In this document: piece by piece, positions 15,671 through 24,803 of the stretch
How the letters are laid out: each line of letters begins with the position of its first letter
Position numbering within the stretch: the stretch's first letter is position 1
NCBI GenBank assembly: GCA_034660395.1
Contig: JAYEJA010000040.1
Coordinates: 4,765 to 68,764 of the forward strand
From: JAQVEM01 sp034660395
GTDB taxonomy: Bacteria > Actinomycetota > Humimicrobiia > Humimicrobiales > Humimicrobiaceae
DNA length: 64,000 nt
Reading direction: 5' to 3'
Program-made: the position numbers and the translations under genes
Notes under the pieces: generated by a model
Databases searched by the model: none
Told to the model about the DNA's origin: nothing
Seen by the model: the letters and a program-made list of their open reading frames with translations, nothing else

Positions 15671-18220
15671 ATGTTTGAGAAAATTACGAATATACTTAAA
15701 TTTGGTGAAGGTAGAAGAGAAAAAAAATATAAGGACCTGATAAGCAGAATAAACAGTCTTGAGAATAGCGTCAGTTCGCTTTCAGACAGCAGTCTTTCAG
15801 AAAAGACTTCAGAGTTCAAAAGAAGATATGAAAATGGTGAAAGCTGTGAAGAACTGATGCCTGAAGCTTTTGCAGTTGTAAGGGAGACTGCAAAAAGAAC
15901 TCTCGGCATGAGGCATTTCGATGTTCAGATAATGGGAGGAATCGTTCTTTTTGAAGGAAAAATTGCCGAAATGAAAACAGGTGAAGGTAAAACACTGGCA
16001 GCAACTCTTCCGGTTTATTTAAATTCAATAGCCGGCACCAGCACTCATATAGTAACTGTCAATGATTACCTTGCCAGGAGGGACAGCGAGTGGATGGGTG
16101 AAGTTTATAAATTTCTTGGATTGAAAGTAGGCCTTATACAGCATGGAATGCCTTCTTCTGAAAAAAAGGAGCAGTACAGGTCCGATGTGGTATATGGGAC
16201 AAATAACGAATTCGGGTTTGACTACCTGAGGGACAATATGGTAATGAGCAGGGATAATATGGTGCAGAACGGGCATCCCTATGTTATTGTTGATGAAGTT
16301 GACAGCATTCTTATAGATGAAGCCAGGACCCCCCTTATAATATCGGGAGTTGCTTATGGGACTACCGATATTTACAGGAAATTTACCAGGATAGTGCCGC
16401 AGTTGAAAAAAGACGAAGATTTCGAAATAGATGAAAAGGCCAAGACGGCCGCAATTACAGAGCAGGGTGTAGAAAAAGTAGAGGGGATACTTAATATAGA
16501 AAATTTATATAGCCCTTCAAATTATCTTTACATACATTCATTAAATCAATCCCTTAAGGCGTATCACCTTTTTAAAAAGGACGTAGATTATATGATAAAG
16601 AATGGAGAAGTCGTTATTGTTGATGAATTTACCGGGAGGCTTATGCCCGGGAGAAGATACAGCGAAGGCCTGCATCAGGCCATAGAGGCAAAAGAAGGAG
16701 CAAAGGTAAAAGATGAAAACCAGACGCTTGCCACTGTTACAATCCAGAATTATTTCAGGATGTATGAGAAGATAGCAGGCATGACCGGAACGGCATTAAC
16801 CGAGGCGGCTGAGTTCAGGCATATATATAATCTTGAAACTGTTGTTATACCAACCAACGAGCCGATGATAAGGAAGGACCTTTCTGACCTTATTTACAAG
16901 ACCGAGGAAGTGAAGTTTGAAAGGGTTGTAGAAGATATAGTTTCAAGGTATGAGAAGGGACAGCCGGTTCTGGTTGGGACTATATCCATTGAGAAATCGG
17001 AGAGGTTAAGCCGAATGCTGAAGAGAAGGGGCGTGCCCCATCAGGTCTTAAATGCGCGGTACCACGAGAAGGAAGCAGAGATTATTGCCGGGGCAGGTCA
17101 GAAAGGCGCTGTTACCATAGCTACCAATATGGCAGGAAGAGGAACTGATATAGTGCTGGGTGAAGGAGTAGTTGAACTCGGCGGCCTTCATGTGCTGGGG
17201 ACTGAAAGGCACGAGAGCAGGAGAATAGATAATCAGCTGAGAGGAAGGAGCGGCCGTCAGGGAGACATTGGCTCAAGCCAGTTTTATTTAAGCACCGAGG
17301 ATGACCTTCTCAGACTTTTTGGCTCGGAGAGAATTTATAAGGTGATGGATACTTTTAATTTTCCCGATGACCTGCCGATTCAGCATAATATGATAAGCAG
17401 GGCGATAGAAAATGCGCAGAGACAGGTAGAGGGAAGGAATTTCGCGATAAGGAAACATGTGCTTGAATATGACGATGTTATAAATAAGCAGAGGGAAGTA
17501 ATTTATACGAGAAGGCGAAATATTCTTGAGAAAGACGACCTGAAACAGATGGCTCTTGATATGATTGGGGATGTAGTAAAAAAAGGTGTTGATATTCATG
17601 TAAATCCTTCAGATTACCCCGAGAAATGGGATCTTGAGAACCTTTCCAATTATCTAACCCCTTTATTTACGGCTGATGTGGTAAACGGGGTTATAGACAG
17701 GAAAAAGATGGTCGAGGGCAGGTGGAGTCCTGAAGATTTAAAAAAGGAGTTGCTGGATAAAGTTTACGGGATTTACGAAAAGAGAGAAGATGAATATTCT
17801 TCCCCGGTTATAAGGAAGCTGGAAAAGGTAGTCATGCTTAAGGTTATTGATAACATGTGGAGAGGGCATCTTCTTGAGATGGATTACTTAAAGGAAGGTA
17901 TAGGGCTCAGGGCAATAGGGCAGAGGGACCCGCAGGTAGAGTATAAAAGGGAAGCATTTCACCTTTTTAAAGAGCTTATGGGAGAGATTGAGTTTGATAC
18001 GGTTAAATTACTTTTTAATGCCAGGATAGTTAAACAGGATAAGCGGGAGGAAGCTGAGGCTAAAAAAGGCCTGAAAATAGGGAATGTAACTGCGAGCGGT
18101 CCGGCAAAATCCGGTGCGGGAGCGTTAAAAACAAAGCCGGTGACAAAAAAGAAAATTGGGCGAAACGATCCCTGCCCCTGTGGAAGCGGAAAGAAGTATA
18201 AACACTGTTGCGGAAGATGA
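15671..18220 (+). CDS. secA: Protein translocase ATPase SecA
   Basis: Motor of the general secretion pathway; pushes preproteins through SecYEG. The 849-residue protein has Walker A MKTGEGKT (about 102-108), the DEAD-like VDEVDSILIDEARTPLIISG, TGTA in MTGTALTEAAEF, the NMAGRGTDI and QLRGRSGRQGD helicase motifs, and the C-terminal SecB/zinc-binding CPCGSGKKYKHCCGR. Length is normal. There is only this copy in the window, so it is taken as SecA1. Confidence 0.97.
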   Translation: MFEKITNILKFGEGRREKKYKDLISRINSLENSVSSLSDSSLSEKTSEFKRRYENGESCEELMPEAFAVVRETAKRTLGMRHFDVQIMGGIVLFEGKIAEMKTGEGKTLAATLPVYLNSIAGTSTHIVTVNDYLARRDSEWMGEVYKFLGLKVGLIQHGMPSSEKKEQYRSDVVYGTNNEFGFDYLRDNMVMSRDNMVQNGHPYVIVDEVDSILIDEARTPLIISGVAYGTTDIYRKFTRIVPQLKKDEDFEIDEKAKTAAITEQGVEKVEGILNIENLYSPSNYLYIHSLNQSLKAYHLFKKDVDYMIKNGEVVIVDEFTGRLMPGRRYSEGLHQAIEAKEGAKVKDENQTLATVTIQNYFRMYEKIAGMTGTALTEAAEFRHIYNLETVVIPTNEPMIRKDLSDLIYKTEEVKFERVVEDIVSRYEKGQPVLVGTISIEKSERLSRMLKRRGVPHQVLNARYHEKEAEIIAGAGQKGAVTIATNMAGRGTDIVLGEGVVELGGLHVLGTERHESRRIDNQLRGRSGRQGDIGSSQFYLSTEDDLLRLFGSERIYKVMDTFNFPDDLPIQHNMISRAIENAQRQVEGRNFAIRKHVLEYDDVINKQREVIYTRRRNILEKDDLKQMALDMIGDVVKKGVDIHVNPSDYPEKWDLENLSNYLTPLFTADVVNGVIDRKKMVEGRWSPEDLKKELLDKVYGIYEKREDEYSSPVIRKLEKVVMLKVIDNMWRGHLLEMDYLKEGIGLRAIGQRDPQVEYKREAFHLFKELMGEIEFDTVKLLFNARIVKQDKREEAEAKKGLKIGNVTASGPAKSGAGALKTKPVTKKKIGRNDPCPCGSGKKYKHCCGR

Positions 18221-18295
18221 GTGACCTGATTGAGGAAAAAGCAATAATATTATGAATATTAAATATAATTTGTATAAACTGGCCGGAGGGTTTTA

Positions 18296-19400
18296 ATGGT
18301 AGAAGACTATAAATCAAGAATGGATAAATTATTAAAAAAGCTCGTTTTTTTAAAAAACTGTCTTTGAAGCAGACAGGAAAAATAAAAGACTGGATAAGCT
18401 GCAGAAAAAAACCCTTTCTAAGGATTTCTGGGAGGACAGGACCGGGGCGCAGTCAGTAACCCGTGAGATTGCAGCTCTAAAGGATATAGCTGATAGAATT
18501 AAAGATATAGAAGAAAAAACTGAAAATGTACGTATGGCCCTTGAGATACTTGAAAACGAAGAAGATAAAAAGGTAGAAAAAGAGCTGGCAGTAACCCTGG
18601 ATGAAATAGAAAAATTACTGTCAGACCTGGAAGAAGATGCGGTATTAAACGGCAAGTATGATTCTTCCCAGGCTGTAATTAATATTCACCCCGGAGCGGG
18701 GGGCACTGAATCTCAGGACTGGGCAGAGATGCTTCTCAGGATGTATAAGCGCTGGATAGAGGGAAAAGGATTCTCTTATAAAATAAATGATTATCAGGCA
18801 GGAGAAGAAGCAGGGATTAAAAATGTTACTCTTACGGTAACAGGCAAGAACGCATACGGGCTTCTTAAATCGGAAAAAGGGATTCACCGGCTGGTAAGAA
18901 TTTCACCTTTTGACTCGTCCAAACGAAGGCATACTTCTTTTGCATCGGTAGATATAGTCCCGCTTATGGACAGGGATATTGATATTAAACTAAACAAGGA
19001 AGATTTAAAGATAGAAACTTTTAAGTCAAGCAGTGCAGGAGGGCAGCATGTAAATGTAACGGATTCGGCAGTAAGGATTACGCATCTGCCTACTGGAATA
19101 GTGGTCCAGTGCCAGAATGAGAGGTCCCAGACGCTTAATAAACAATCTGCTGCCCAGATTCTTAAGTCAAGATTGTTCGAGCTGGAGAGGGAAAAAAGCA
19201 AAGAAGAAATTAGTAAGGTAAGGGGCGAAAAAAAGGATATTGGATGGGGGAATCAGATAAGAAGCTATATTCTCCAGCCCTATCAGTTGATTAAAGACCA
19301 CAGGACGGGCGTTGAAATTGGAAATGTCCAGTCGGTGCTGGATGGTAATATAGATTTGCTGATAAGAAGTTTTCTTGAAAAAAATTTATACAAAGCGTAA
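18296..19400 (+). CDS. prfB: Peptide chain release factor 2 with programmed +1 frameshift
   Basis: Releases peptides at UGA and UAA. A first frame of 23 codons starts at ATG 18296 (GGAGGG five bases upstream) and ends CTT-TGA at 18362-18367. Skipping the T at 18365 continues in the second frame to TAA at 19400, giving about 367 residues, the normal RF2 length. The junction L-EADRKNKRL aligns with the same place in E. coli RF2. The second frame contains the stop-recognition SPF (about 203-205) and the hydrolytic GGQ (about 248-250). The gene lies between secA and ftsE as in actinobacteria. Confidence 0.95.
18362..18367 (+). promoter_or_regulatory. prfB: RF2 autoregulatory frameshift site (CTT TGA)
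   Basis: In-frame CTT followed by TGA, read as CTT-T-GAA when RF2 is scarce. The preceding bases are TTTTAAAAAACTGT, so the usual internal Shine-Dalgarno-like AGGGGG that stimulates the shift is absent, and the base after TGA is A rather than the common C. Confidence 0.85.
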
Positions 19401-19446
19401 ACTCTTGATTATTAAAATCAGGGGAGGATGAAAGAGCCGGCTTCAA

Positions 19447-20133
19447 ATGAATATGATTGAATTTAGAGATGTGAGTAAAATATATGATGATAATACGGCA
19501 GCTTTAAAGAAGATAAATCTGGTCATAAAAAAAGGTGAATTTCTCTTTCTGGTTGGACCGAGCGGCTCCGGTAAATCTACATTTATAAAGATAATTATTA
19601 AAGAAATAAGTGAAAGCAGCGGAAGTGTATTTATAGCAGGTAAAAATATCTGTAACCTTAAAACAGGAAAAATTCCCCAGTTAAGAAGAAATGTAGGATG
19701 CGTTTTTCAGGATTTCAAGCTTCTGCCGGATAGGACCATCTTTGAAAATGTCGCCTTTGCTCTTGAAGTTATTGGAAAACCCGGCTATGAAATAAAAATC
19801 CTGGTTCCGCAGGTTTTAAAACTGGTAGGTTTATCCAATAGGATGGATTCATATCCGAATCAGCTTTCAGGCGGTGAGCAGCAGAGGGTCTCTATCGCAA
19901 GAGCTTTTGTTAACCGTCCGCCCATACTTCTTGCGGATGAGCCCACGGGTAATCTCGACCCTACGACTTCAGAGGGAATTACGAAGATACTGTCCCGGAT
20001 AAATATTATAGGCACTACCGTGCTTATGGCCACGCATGACAGGAACATAGTAAATTCCATGAGAAGAAGGGTCGTAGAGCTGGAGGAAGGAGAAATGATC
20101 AGGGACCAGAAGAGAGGAGTGTACGGGGATTAA
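19447..20133 (+). CDS. ftsE: Cell-division ABC transporter ATP-binding protein FtsE
   Basis: ATPase of the FtsEX complex, which uses ATP hydrolysis to activate peptidoglycan hydrolases at the septum. The 228-residue protein shows Walker A GPSGSGKST (about 37-45), the signature LSGGEQQRVSIARA, Walker B ILLADEPTGNLDP and the switch histidine in ATHDRN. Two close ATGs (19447, 19453) are possible starts. The stop overlaps the ftsX start (TAATG), indicating translational coupling. Confidence 0.96.
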   Translation: MNMIEFRDVSKIYDDNTAALKKINLVIKKGEFLFLVGPSGSGKSTFIKIIIKEISESSGSVFIAGKNICNLKTGKIPQLRRNVGCVFQDFKLLPDRTIFENVAFALEVIGKPGYEIKILVPQVLKLVGLSNRMDSYPNQLSGGEQQRVSIARAFVNRPPILLADEPTGNLDPTTSEGITKILSRINIIGTTVLMATHDRNIVNSMRRRVVELEEGEMIRDQKRGVYGD

Positions 20134-21041
20134 TGGTAAGGCCGAAGTATTTTTTTAGTGAAACCTTTATCAGTCTGAGAAGAAACTTCTTTATGGGGTT
20201 TACTGCCATTACTACTGTAGCCATTACGCTATTTATAGTAGGCTTATTTTCCCTGATAGTATATGACATCCAGGGTGTAATAAATTCGGTAAAGAGTGAA
20301 GTGGAGCTGGAAGTTTATCTTGAAGACGATATCTCCGAAGAGCTGAGGGACTTTATAGAGCAGGAGGTATTAAGCTGGCAAGAAGTTGATTCCATAAATT
20401 ATGTATCAAAAGAGCAGGCACTGGAAAGTTTTAAGAAACAGTATGAAGGAAGTGATATTTTAAAGGAGATCGGAGGTAATCCCCTGCCGGCTTCTTTTGA
20501 GATAACCTTAAAAAGCCCCGAGAAAATAGACCGGGTGGCACTGCGCTTCTATGATAAGGATGGTAATTTCATAGAGGGAGTTAATGATGTAATATGGGGG
20601 AAGGATTACGTCAATAAACTTTTTTCGATAACTGCAATAATAGGTACGGTGGCATTTCTTATAATAATAGTGCTGCTGCTGGCAGCTATTGTCCTGATAT
20701 TCAATACCATAAGACTCTCAATTTATTCACGCCGTAAGGAAATAGAGGTTATGAAGCTTGTCGGTGCAACTAACTGGTTTGTAAGGATACCTTTCCTGTT
20801 TGAAGGTTTTTTTGAAGGATTTGCAGGAGGCACTGTCTCTGTGATACTGCTTTATTTTATTGGTAATTTCTTGCTTGTAAAAGGGGAAAGGATAATCGCG
20901 GATACCATGCGGATTAAAGAACTTGCAATGATTGGAAGCGGGAATGTTATTTTCTACGTATATATAGGTATAGTTGTAATGGGAGGGCTTATTGGAATTT
21001 TAAGCAGTACTATTGCCCTGAGGGGATATGTCAAGATTTAA
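20133..21041 (+). CDS. ftsX: Cell-division ABC transporter permease FtsX
   Basis: Membrane partner of FtsE. The 302-residue protein has one N-terminal membrane helix (about 20-45), a large extracytoplasmic loop rich in acidic residues (about 50-165), then three helices with the conserved cytoplasmic loop YSRRKEIEVMKLVGATNWFVRIPFLFEG that contacts FtsE. The extracytoplasmic loop would bind the coiled-coil hydrolase encoded next. Confidence 0.95.
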   Translation: MVRPKYFFSETFISLRRNFFMGFTAITTVAITLFIVGLFSLIVYDIQGVINSVKSEVELEVYLEDDISEELRDFIEQEVLSWQEVDSINYVSKEQALESFKKQYEGSDILKEIGGNPLPASFEITLKSPEKIDRVALRFYDKDGNFIEGVNDVIWGKDYVNKLFSITAIIGTVAFLIIIVLLLAAIVLIFNTIRLSIYSRRKEIEVMKLVGATNWFVRIPFLFEGFFEGFAGGTVSVILLYFIGNFLLVKGERIIADTMRIKELAMIGSGNVIFYVYIGIVVMGGLIGILSSTIALRGYVKI

Positions 21042-21113
21042 TGCTGTCAAAACCGGGAGTTTTAAATTTTTAAAAAAAAGTATTAAAATAGTTATAATAA
21101 AAAATGAAATAGA

Positions 21114-22292
21114 ATGATGAGTAAAAGTAAAAACATTATAGCCATATTTATAGCAATAATTATGACACTCTCCAGCTTCGGTATTGTGTTTATTTCCGCG
21201 CCGGCGCCTGTATATGCCCAGACTCTTGAAGAGGAGCTGGAGCAGATACAGCAGGAAAGAGAAGAAACACAGGAAAAAATCAAGGAAGCCAAAGAATCTG
21301 AAAAACGGTATAAGAATGAGGTAAATCAGGTAGAGGAAGAGCTGCTGGGCGCATTATCGGACCTGGATGGCCTTAATAACCGGCTGGCCGAGGCAAAAAG
21401 CGAATTTGACAGGACCACAATAGAAATGGTTTTAAAAGAAGAAGAGCTAAAGAACATAGAAGGCGAGCTTGATGAGAGCGTAAATATATTAAACAAGAGA
21501 GTTGCCGCCATTTATAAAAATGGGAAGGGTAATATACTCGAAATTCTACTCAAGGCGGAAGATTTTCTGGATTTTATATCCCGGCTCAAACTTATGAACC
21601 TTTTTGCAGAGCAGGACACACAGCAGGTCCTTTCAATTAAGGAAAAGAGAGATGCAACCATAGGAATAAAAAAATCTATAATAGATTTAAGGGATAGACA
21701 GGAAGATTACAGGGACAGGGTCGAAAAATTTGTAGCGCAGGCGGAAGAGAAAGCAAATGAAGTTGAAGGCATATATGATGAAAAGAAAAATTTGCTTTCA
21801 AGAACCACTGCCAATAAGAATGCTCTTATCAGGATGGAGAAAGAGCTTGAGATCAAGGAAGCGGAAGTTAAGAGAATTCTTGAGAGCTATAAATATGGAA
21901 CTGCACCCTCCGGCAAATTCATGTGGCCTGTGGCAGGAAGGATAACATCCAGATTTGGTTACAGAATCCACCCTATATTCGGGGTAAGGAGATTCCATAC
22001 AGGAATAGATATCGCAGCTCCCTATGGAACACTGGTAAAATCTGCGGACGGGGGGCAGGTCATCCAGGCAGGATATTTCGGGGGATACGGCTACTCCATT
22101 ATGGTCTATCACGGTGGAGGTTTCGCTACCTGGTATGCCCATCTTTCAAGCATCAATGTTTCTGTGGGGCAGTTTGTTGAGAGGGGGCAGGTGATAGGGC
22201 TGGTTGGCTCTACGGGATGGAGTACCGGTCCGCATCTACATTTCGAGGTGAGGATAAACGGAAACGCCAAGGACCCCATGGGTTATCTGTAA
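21114..22292 (+). CDS. Coiled-coil M23 peptidase, EnvC-like hydrolase or hydrolase activator
   Basis: A 392-residue exported protein: signal peptide (about residues 6-36, cleavage near APVYAQ), a long coiled coil rich in E, K and Q (about 37-260), and a C-terminal LytM/M23 domain. The zinc ligands appear complete (RRFHTGIDIAAP and GPHLHFEV), so it may cut peptidoglycan itself rather than only activate another enzyme. Its position right after ftsEX matches the FtsX-dependent hydrolase/activator partners known in other bacteria. Start codon 21114 or 21117; no strong ribosome binding site. Confidence 0.9.
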   Translation: MMSKSKNIIAIFIAIIMTLSSFGIVFISAPAPVYAQTLEEELEQIQQEREETQEKIKEAKESEKRYKNEVNQVEEELLGALSDLDGLNNRLAEAKSEFDRTTIEMVLKEEELKNIEGELDESVNILNKRVAAIYKNGKGNILEILLKAEDFLDFISRLKLMNLFAEQDTQQVLSIKEKRDATIGIKKSIIDLRDRQEDYRDRVEKFVAQAEEKANEVEGIYDEKKNLLSRTTANKNALIRMEKELEIKEAEVKRILESYKYGTAPSGKFMWPVAGRITSRFGYRIHPIFGVRRFHTGIDIAAPYGTLVKSADGGQVIQAGYFGGYGYSIMVYHGGGFATWYAHLSSINVSVGQFVERGQVIGLVGSTGWSTGPHLHFEVRINGNAKDPMGYL

Positions 22293-22349
22293 GGGTTAAT
22301 TAAAGAATTTAAATAATTGGATTGGAATAGGAAAGGCGATGTTTATTAA

Positions 22350-23603
22350 GTGAAAAAAATTGTTCTGAAAATAGTAATATATGCTGTAGTCATTATATTT
22401 GTATTTTCCACCGGCTTATGGACCGGTGTTAGCTGCAGTTATATAAGAGATTACACAGAAGAGCTGCTTGGCAGTATTACCGGGAATAGTAGTATCGATA
22501 ATGGAAATGGTATTGACAGCCCGGAGGGTACTGGTAATGTGCAGAATATAGAGCCGATTATGGATGCCCTGGATTTGATTTCAGGTAATTCGATATCGGA
22601 GAAAAATGAAGAGGAGCTGGTAAGGTCAGCCCTGGAAGGCATGCTGTCAACCCTTGATGACAAGTATTCGGATTATTTTACCGAAGAAGAATACAGACTT
22701 ATTATGGAGTCCTATAACGGCACAATAAGCGGTATTGGTGTCGTTGTCACTCTTGATGAAGAAGAAAGGGTAATAGTTGTGAGGGTTCTTGAGGGTACAC
22801 CCGCTTCTAAAACTGATATTAAGGCAGGCGACATCATATCCGGTGTTGAACATACGGATATAAAAAGTATGGAACTTGAGAAGGTAGTGGCTATGATTAA
22901 GGGAGAAACGGGAACCGAAGTTGACCTTGAATTTTACAGGCCTTCCGATGACAGCAGCTATGAATTAACTATTACCAGGGCTAAATTTGATGTTCCCAAC
23001 TTGATATCAGAGAGTTATGAGGAAGATATAGGTTATATCTGGTATTATGATTTTCAAATGAGCGGAGTTGACCAGCTTGACAGGGAAGTACAGGAATTAA
23101 TTGATGACGGTATGAAGGGCCTGATACTGGATTTAAGAAACAATCCGGGCGGCGCATGGGATGATGCTATTGAAGTTTGCGACCTGTTTATAGATGAGGG
23201 AATGATTGTCACTGTCAAGGGCAGGCTGGATGGTAGGGAGAGGATTGATGAGTATTTTGCCCGTGAAGGTAAATATACGGAAATTCCCATTATAGTTCTA
23301 ATTAACGGCTATTCGGCAAGCGCTTCGGAGCTGGTAGCAGGTGCATTAAAGGATAATGACAGAGCTGTGTTGATAGGTGAGAAAAGTTATGGCAAAGGTG
23401 CTGTCCAGGCGCTTTACGGACTTTCAGACGGGTCAGGAATAAAATTCACCACGGCAAAGTATTTTTTACCATCCGGGATTTCTGTAGAAGGGGTCGGGGT
23501 AAAGCCCGATATAGTAGTTGAGCTTGAGCTGGATGCGGAGGAAGATGTTCAGCTCAACAGGGCTATAGAAGAGATGGAAATACTTATAAGCGAGATTGAA
23601 TGA
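22350..23603 (+). CDS. Carboxyl-terminal processing protease (S41) with PDZ domain
   Basis: A 417-residue membrane-anchored serine protease. N-terminal membrane helix (about 5-27), PDZ domain (about 120-205, GIGVVVTLDEEERVIVVRVLEG) and S41 core with the catalytic serine in NGYSASASELVAGAL and lysine in EKSYGKGAVQ. Such proteases trim or degrade envelope proteins, often peptidoglycan hydrolases, which fits the preceding M23 gene. Start GTG at 22350. The stop overlaps the smpB start (ATGA). Confidence 0.93.
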   Translation: MKKIVLKIVIYAVVIIFVFSTGLWTGVSCSYIRDYTEELLGSITGNSSIDNGNGIDSPEGTGNVQNIEPIMDALDLISGNSISEKNEEELVRSALEGMLSTLDDKYSDYFTEEEYRLIMESYNGTISGIGVVVTLDEEERVIVVRVLEGTPASKTDIKAGDIISGVEHTDIKSMELEKVVAMIKGETGTEVDLEFYRPSDDSSYELTITRAKFDVPNLISESYEEDIGYIWYYDFQMSGVDQLDREVQELIDDGMKGLILDLRNNPGGAWDDAIEVCDLFIDEGMIVTVKGRLDGRERIDEYFAREGKYTEIPIIVLINGYSASASELVAGALKDNDRAVLIGEKSYGKGAVQALYGLSDGSGIKFTTAKYFLPSGISVEGVGVKPDIVVELELDAEEDVQLNRAIEEMEILISEIE

Positions 23604-24088
23604 TTAAAAAAAAAGATAAAAAAAGTCCTGAAAAAAACACGGCAGTAGTTGCCCGGAATAAAAAGGCCTTTAGAAATTTTTTTATCCTTAATACCTATGA
23701 GGCAGGTATAGCGCTGGAGGGATGCGAGGTTAAGTCGGTCCGCAACCACAGGGTGAATTTAAAGGATAGCTATGCCCGGGTAAAAGGTGCGCAGCTATTT
23801 CTTTATAATATGCATATATCTCCCTACAGCAAGGGCAGGACCGAGGATATAAATCCAACGAGGACAAGAAAACTGCTCATGCACAAAAAGGAGATAGGGA
23901 AGATAGCAGGTAAATTAACCGACAGGAGTCTAACCCTTGTTCCGTTAAGTGTATATTTAAAAAAAAATCTGGTTAAGGTGGAACTGGCGCTTGCAAGGGG
24001 CAAACTTAAGAGAGACAAGCGCCGGGATATACAGGACAGGGAACATGAGATTGAAATAAAAAGAGCTTTGAAAAATCGTAAGTTTTGA
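23600..24088 (+). CDS. smpB: SsrA-binding protein SmpB
   Basis: Binds the tRNA-like domain of tmRNA and brings it to stalled ribosomes for trans-translation. The 162-residue protein carries NKKAFRNFFILNTYEAGIALEGCEVKSVR, the HISPYSKG loop and the basic C-terminal tail KRDKRRDIQDREHEIEIKRAL that reaches the decoding centre. It has a slightly long lysine-rich N-terminus. ssrA follows 46 bases downstream. Confidence 0.96.
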   Translation: MIKKKDKKSPEKNTAVVARNKKAFRNFFILNTYEAGIALEGCEVKSVRNHRVNLKDSYARVKGAQLFLYNMHISPYSKGRTEDINPTRTRKLLMHKKEIGKIAGKLTDRSLTLVPLSVYLKKNLVKVELALARGKLKRDKRRDIQDREHEIEIKRALKNRKF

Positions 24089-24134
24089 TATAAAATAAGC
24101 TGGTGTTAAAAATAGAGTAATACCCTCAAGTAAA

Positions 24135-24484
24135 GGGGGCGACCTGGGTTCGACGGGGATAGGTTGAGCTTAAGTTGCAAGCCGAGTATCAGAACTCGTA
24201 AATAACTGAACCATAAATAAACGCTAATAATAAATTAGCATTAGCAGCCTAATTTAAGCTGCTACGTCTGTGAAGGGTTTCCTGCGCTTTTCAACAGGCG
24301 CCGATTAGCAGGATACTCCGGCATGATTTGTCTGCAGTAGTGCCGGGGGAAGTTTTATGCGGACTGGCTTTTTTAACCGTGTCCATACGGGTGAAAAAGT
24401 GAGAATTTAAAATGTGGACTAAGCTTGTAGATATTTAAGTGGCGATGTCTTCGGACGCGGGTTCGATTCCCGCCGCCTCCACCA
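24135..24484 (+). ncRNA. ssrA: Transfer-messenger RNA (tmRNA)
   Basis: 350-nt tmRNA. The 5' end GGGGGCGACCTGGGTTCGACGG and the 3' end GGTTCGATTCCCGCCGCCTCCACCA form the alanine-tRNA-like domain; the acceptor GGGGGCG pairs with CGCCTCC with one G-U, and CCA is encoded. The tag frame runs 24223-24252: GCT AAT AAT AAA TTA GCA TTA GCA GCC TAA, giving a proteolysis tag (A)ANNKLALAA after the alanine charged on the RNA. The ending LALAA is the usual ClpXP recognition type; clpX and clpP are also in this window. Confidence 0.96.
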
Positions 24485-24803
24485 TTGATTGGGCTCTTCA
24501 CCAACAAACGGGGCAGCCCGCTCCCTAACAGCATAGCGCTCTCACTCTTAATCTATAGTTTTCAAAGTTTTAAGCTTGTTAATAGAAATAAATATATAAA
24601 TACTATTATGGTATCTTTCTTAAATTTCTCCTAATTATACCAAATCCCCTGTCAAAGCTCTGGATTATAAGAAAAAATCAAACTATAATAAAAAAAGGAT
24701 TTGAAAATTCAATTTAGGGAATAAATCTATATAAGAAAGGCATTTTTACTTATTAATCTTTAAAAAAATTTATTTCTATTTAATTTTGAAAGGGAGTTAA
24801 GGT
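24485..24803 (+). other. Intergenic region between tmRNA and ilvD
   Basis: No gene recognised. GGGCT and AGCCC near 24490-24520 could pair over a long loop but no T-run follows. On the minus strand TGGTATAAT (about 24634-24642) resembles an extended -10 box, with no open frame after it. The last 15 bases hold the ilvD ribosome binding site AAAGGGAG. Confidence 0.5.

Noticed and set aside
18352..18358. A-AAA-AAC heptamer, a classic -1 slippery site in correct phase just before the RF2 frameshift
   Set aside because: A -1 shift here enters the wrong frame; the protein needs +1. Treated as chance in an A-rich stretch.
24486..24522. GGGCT...AGCCC after tmRNA as a terminator
   Set aside because: Only five pairs over a ~19-base loop and no T-run.
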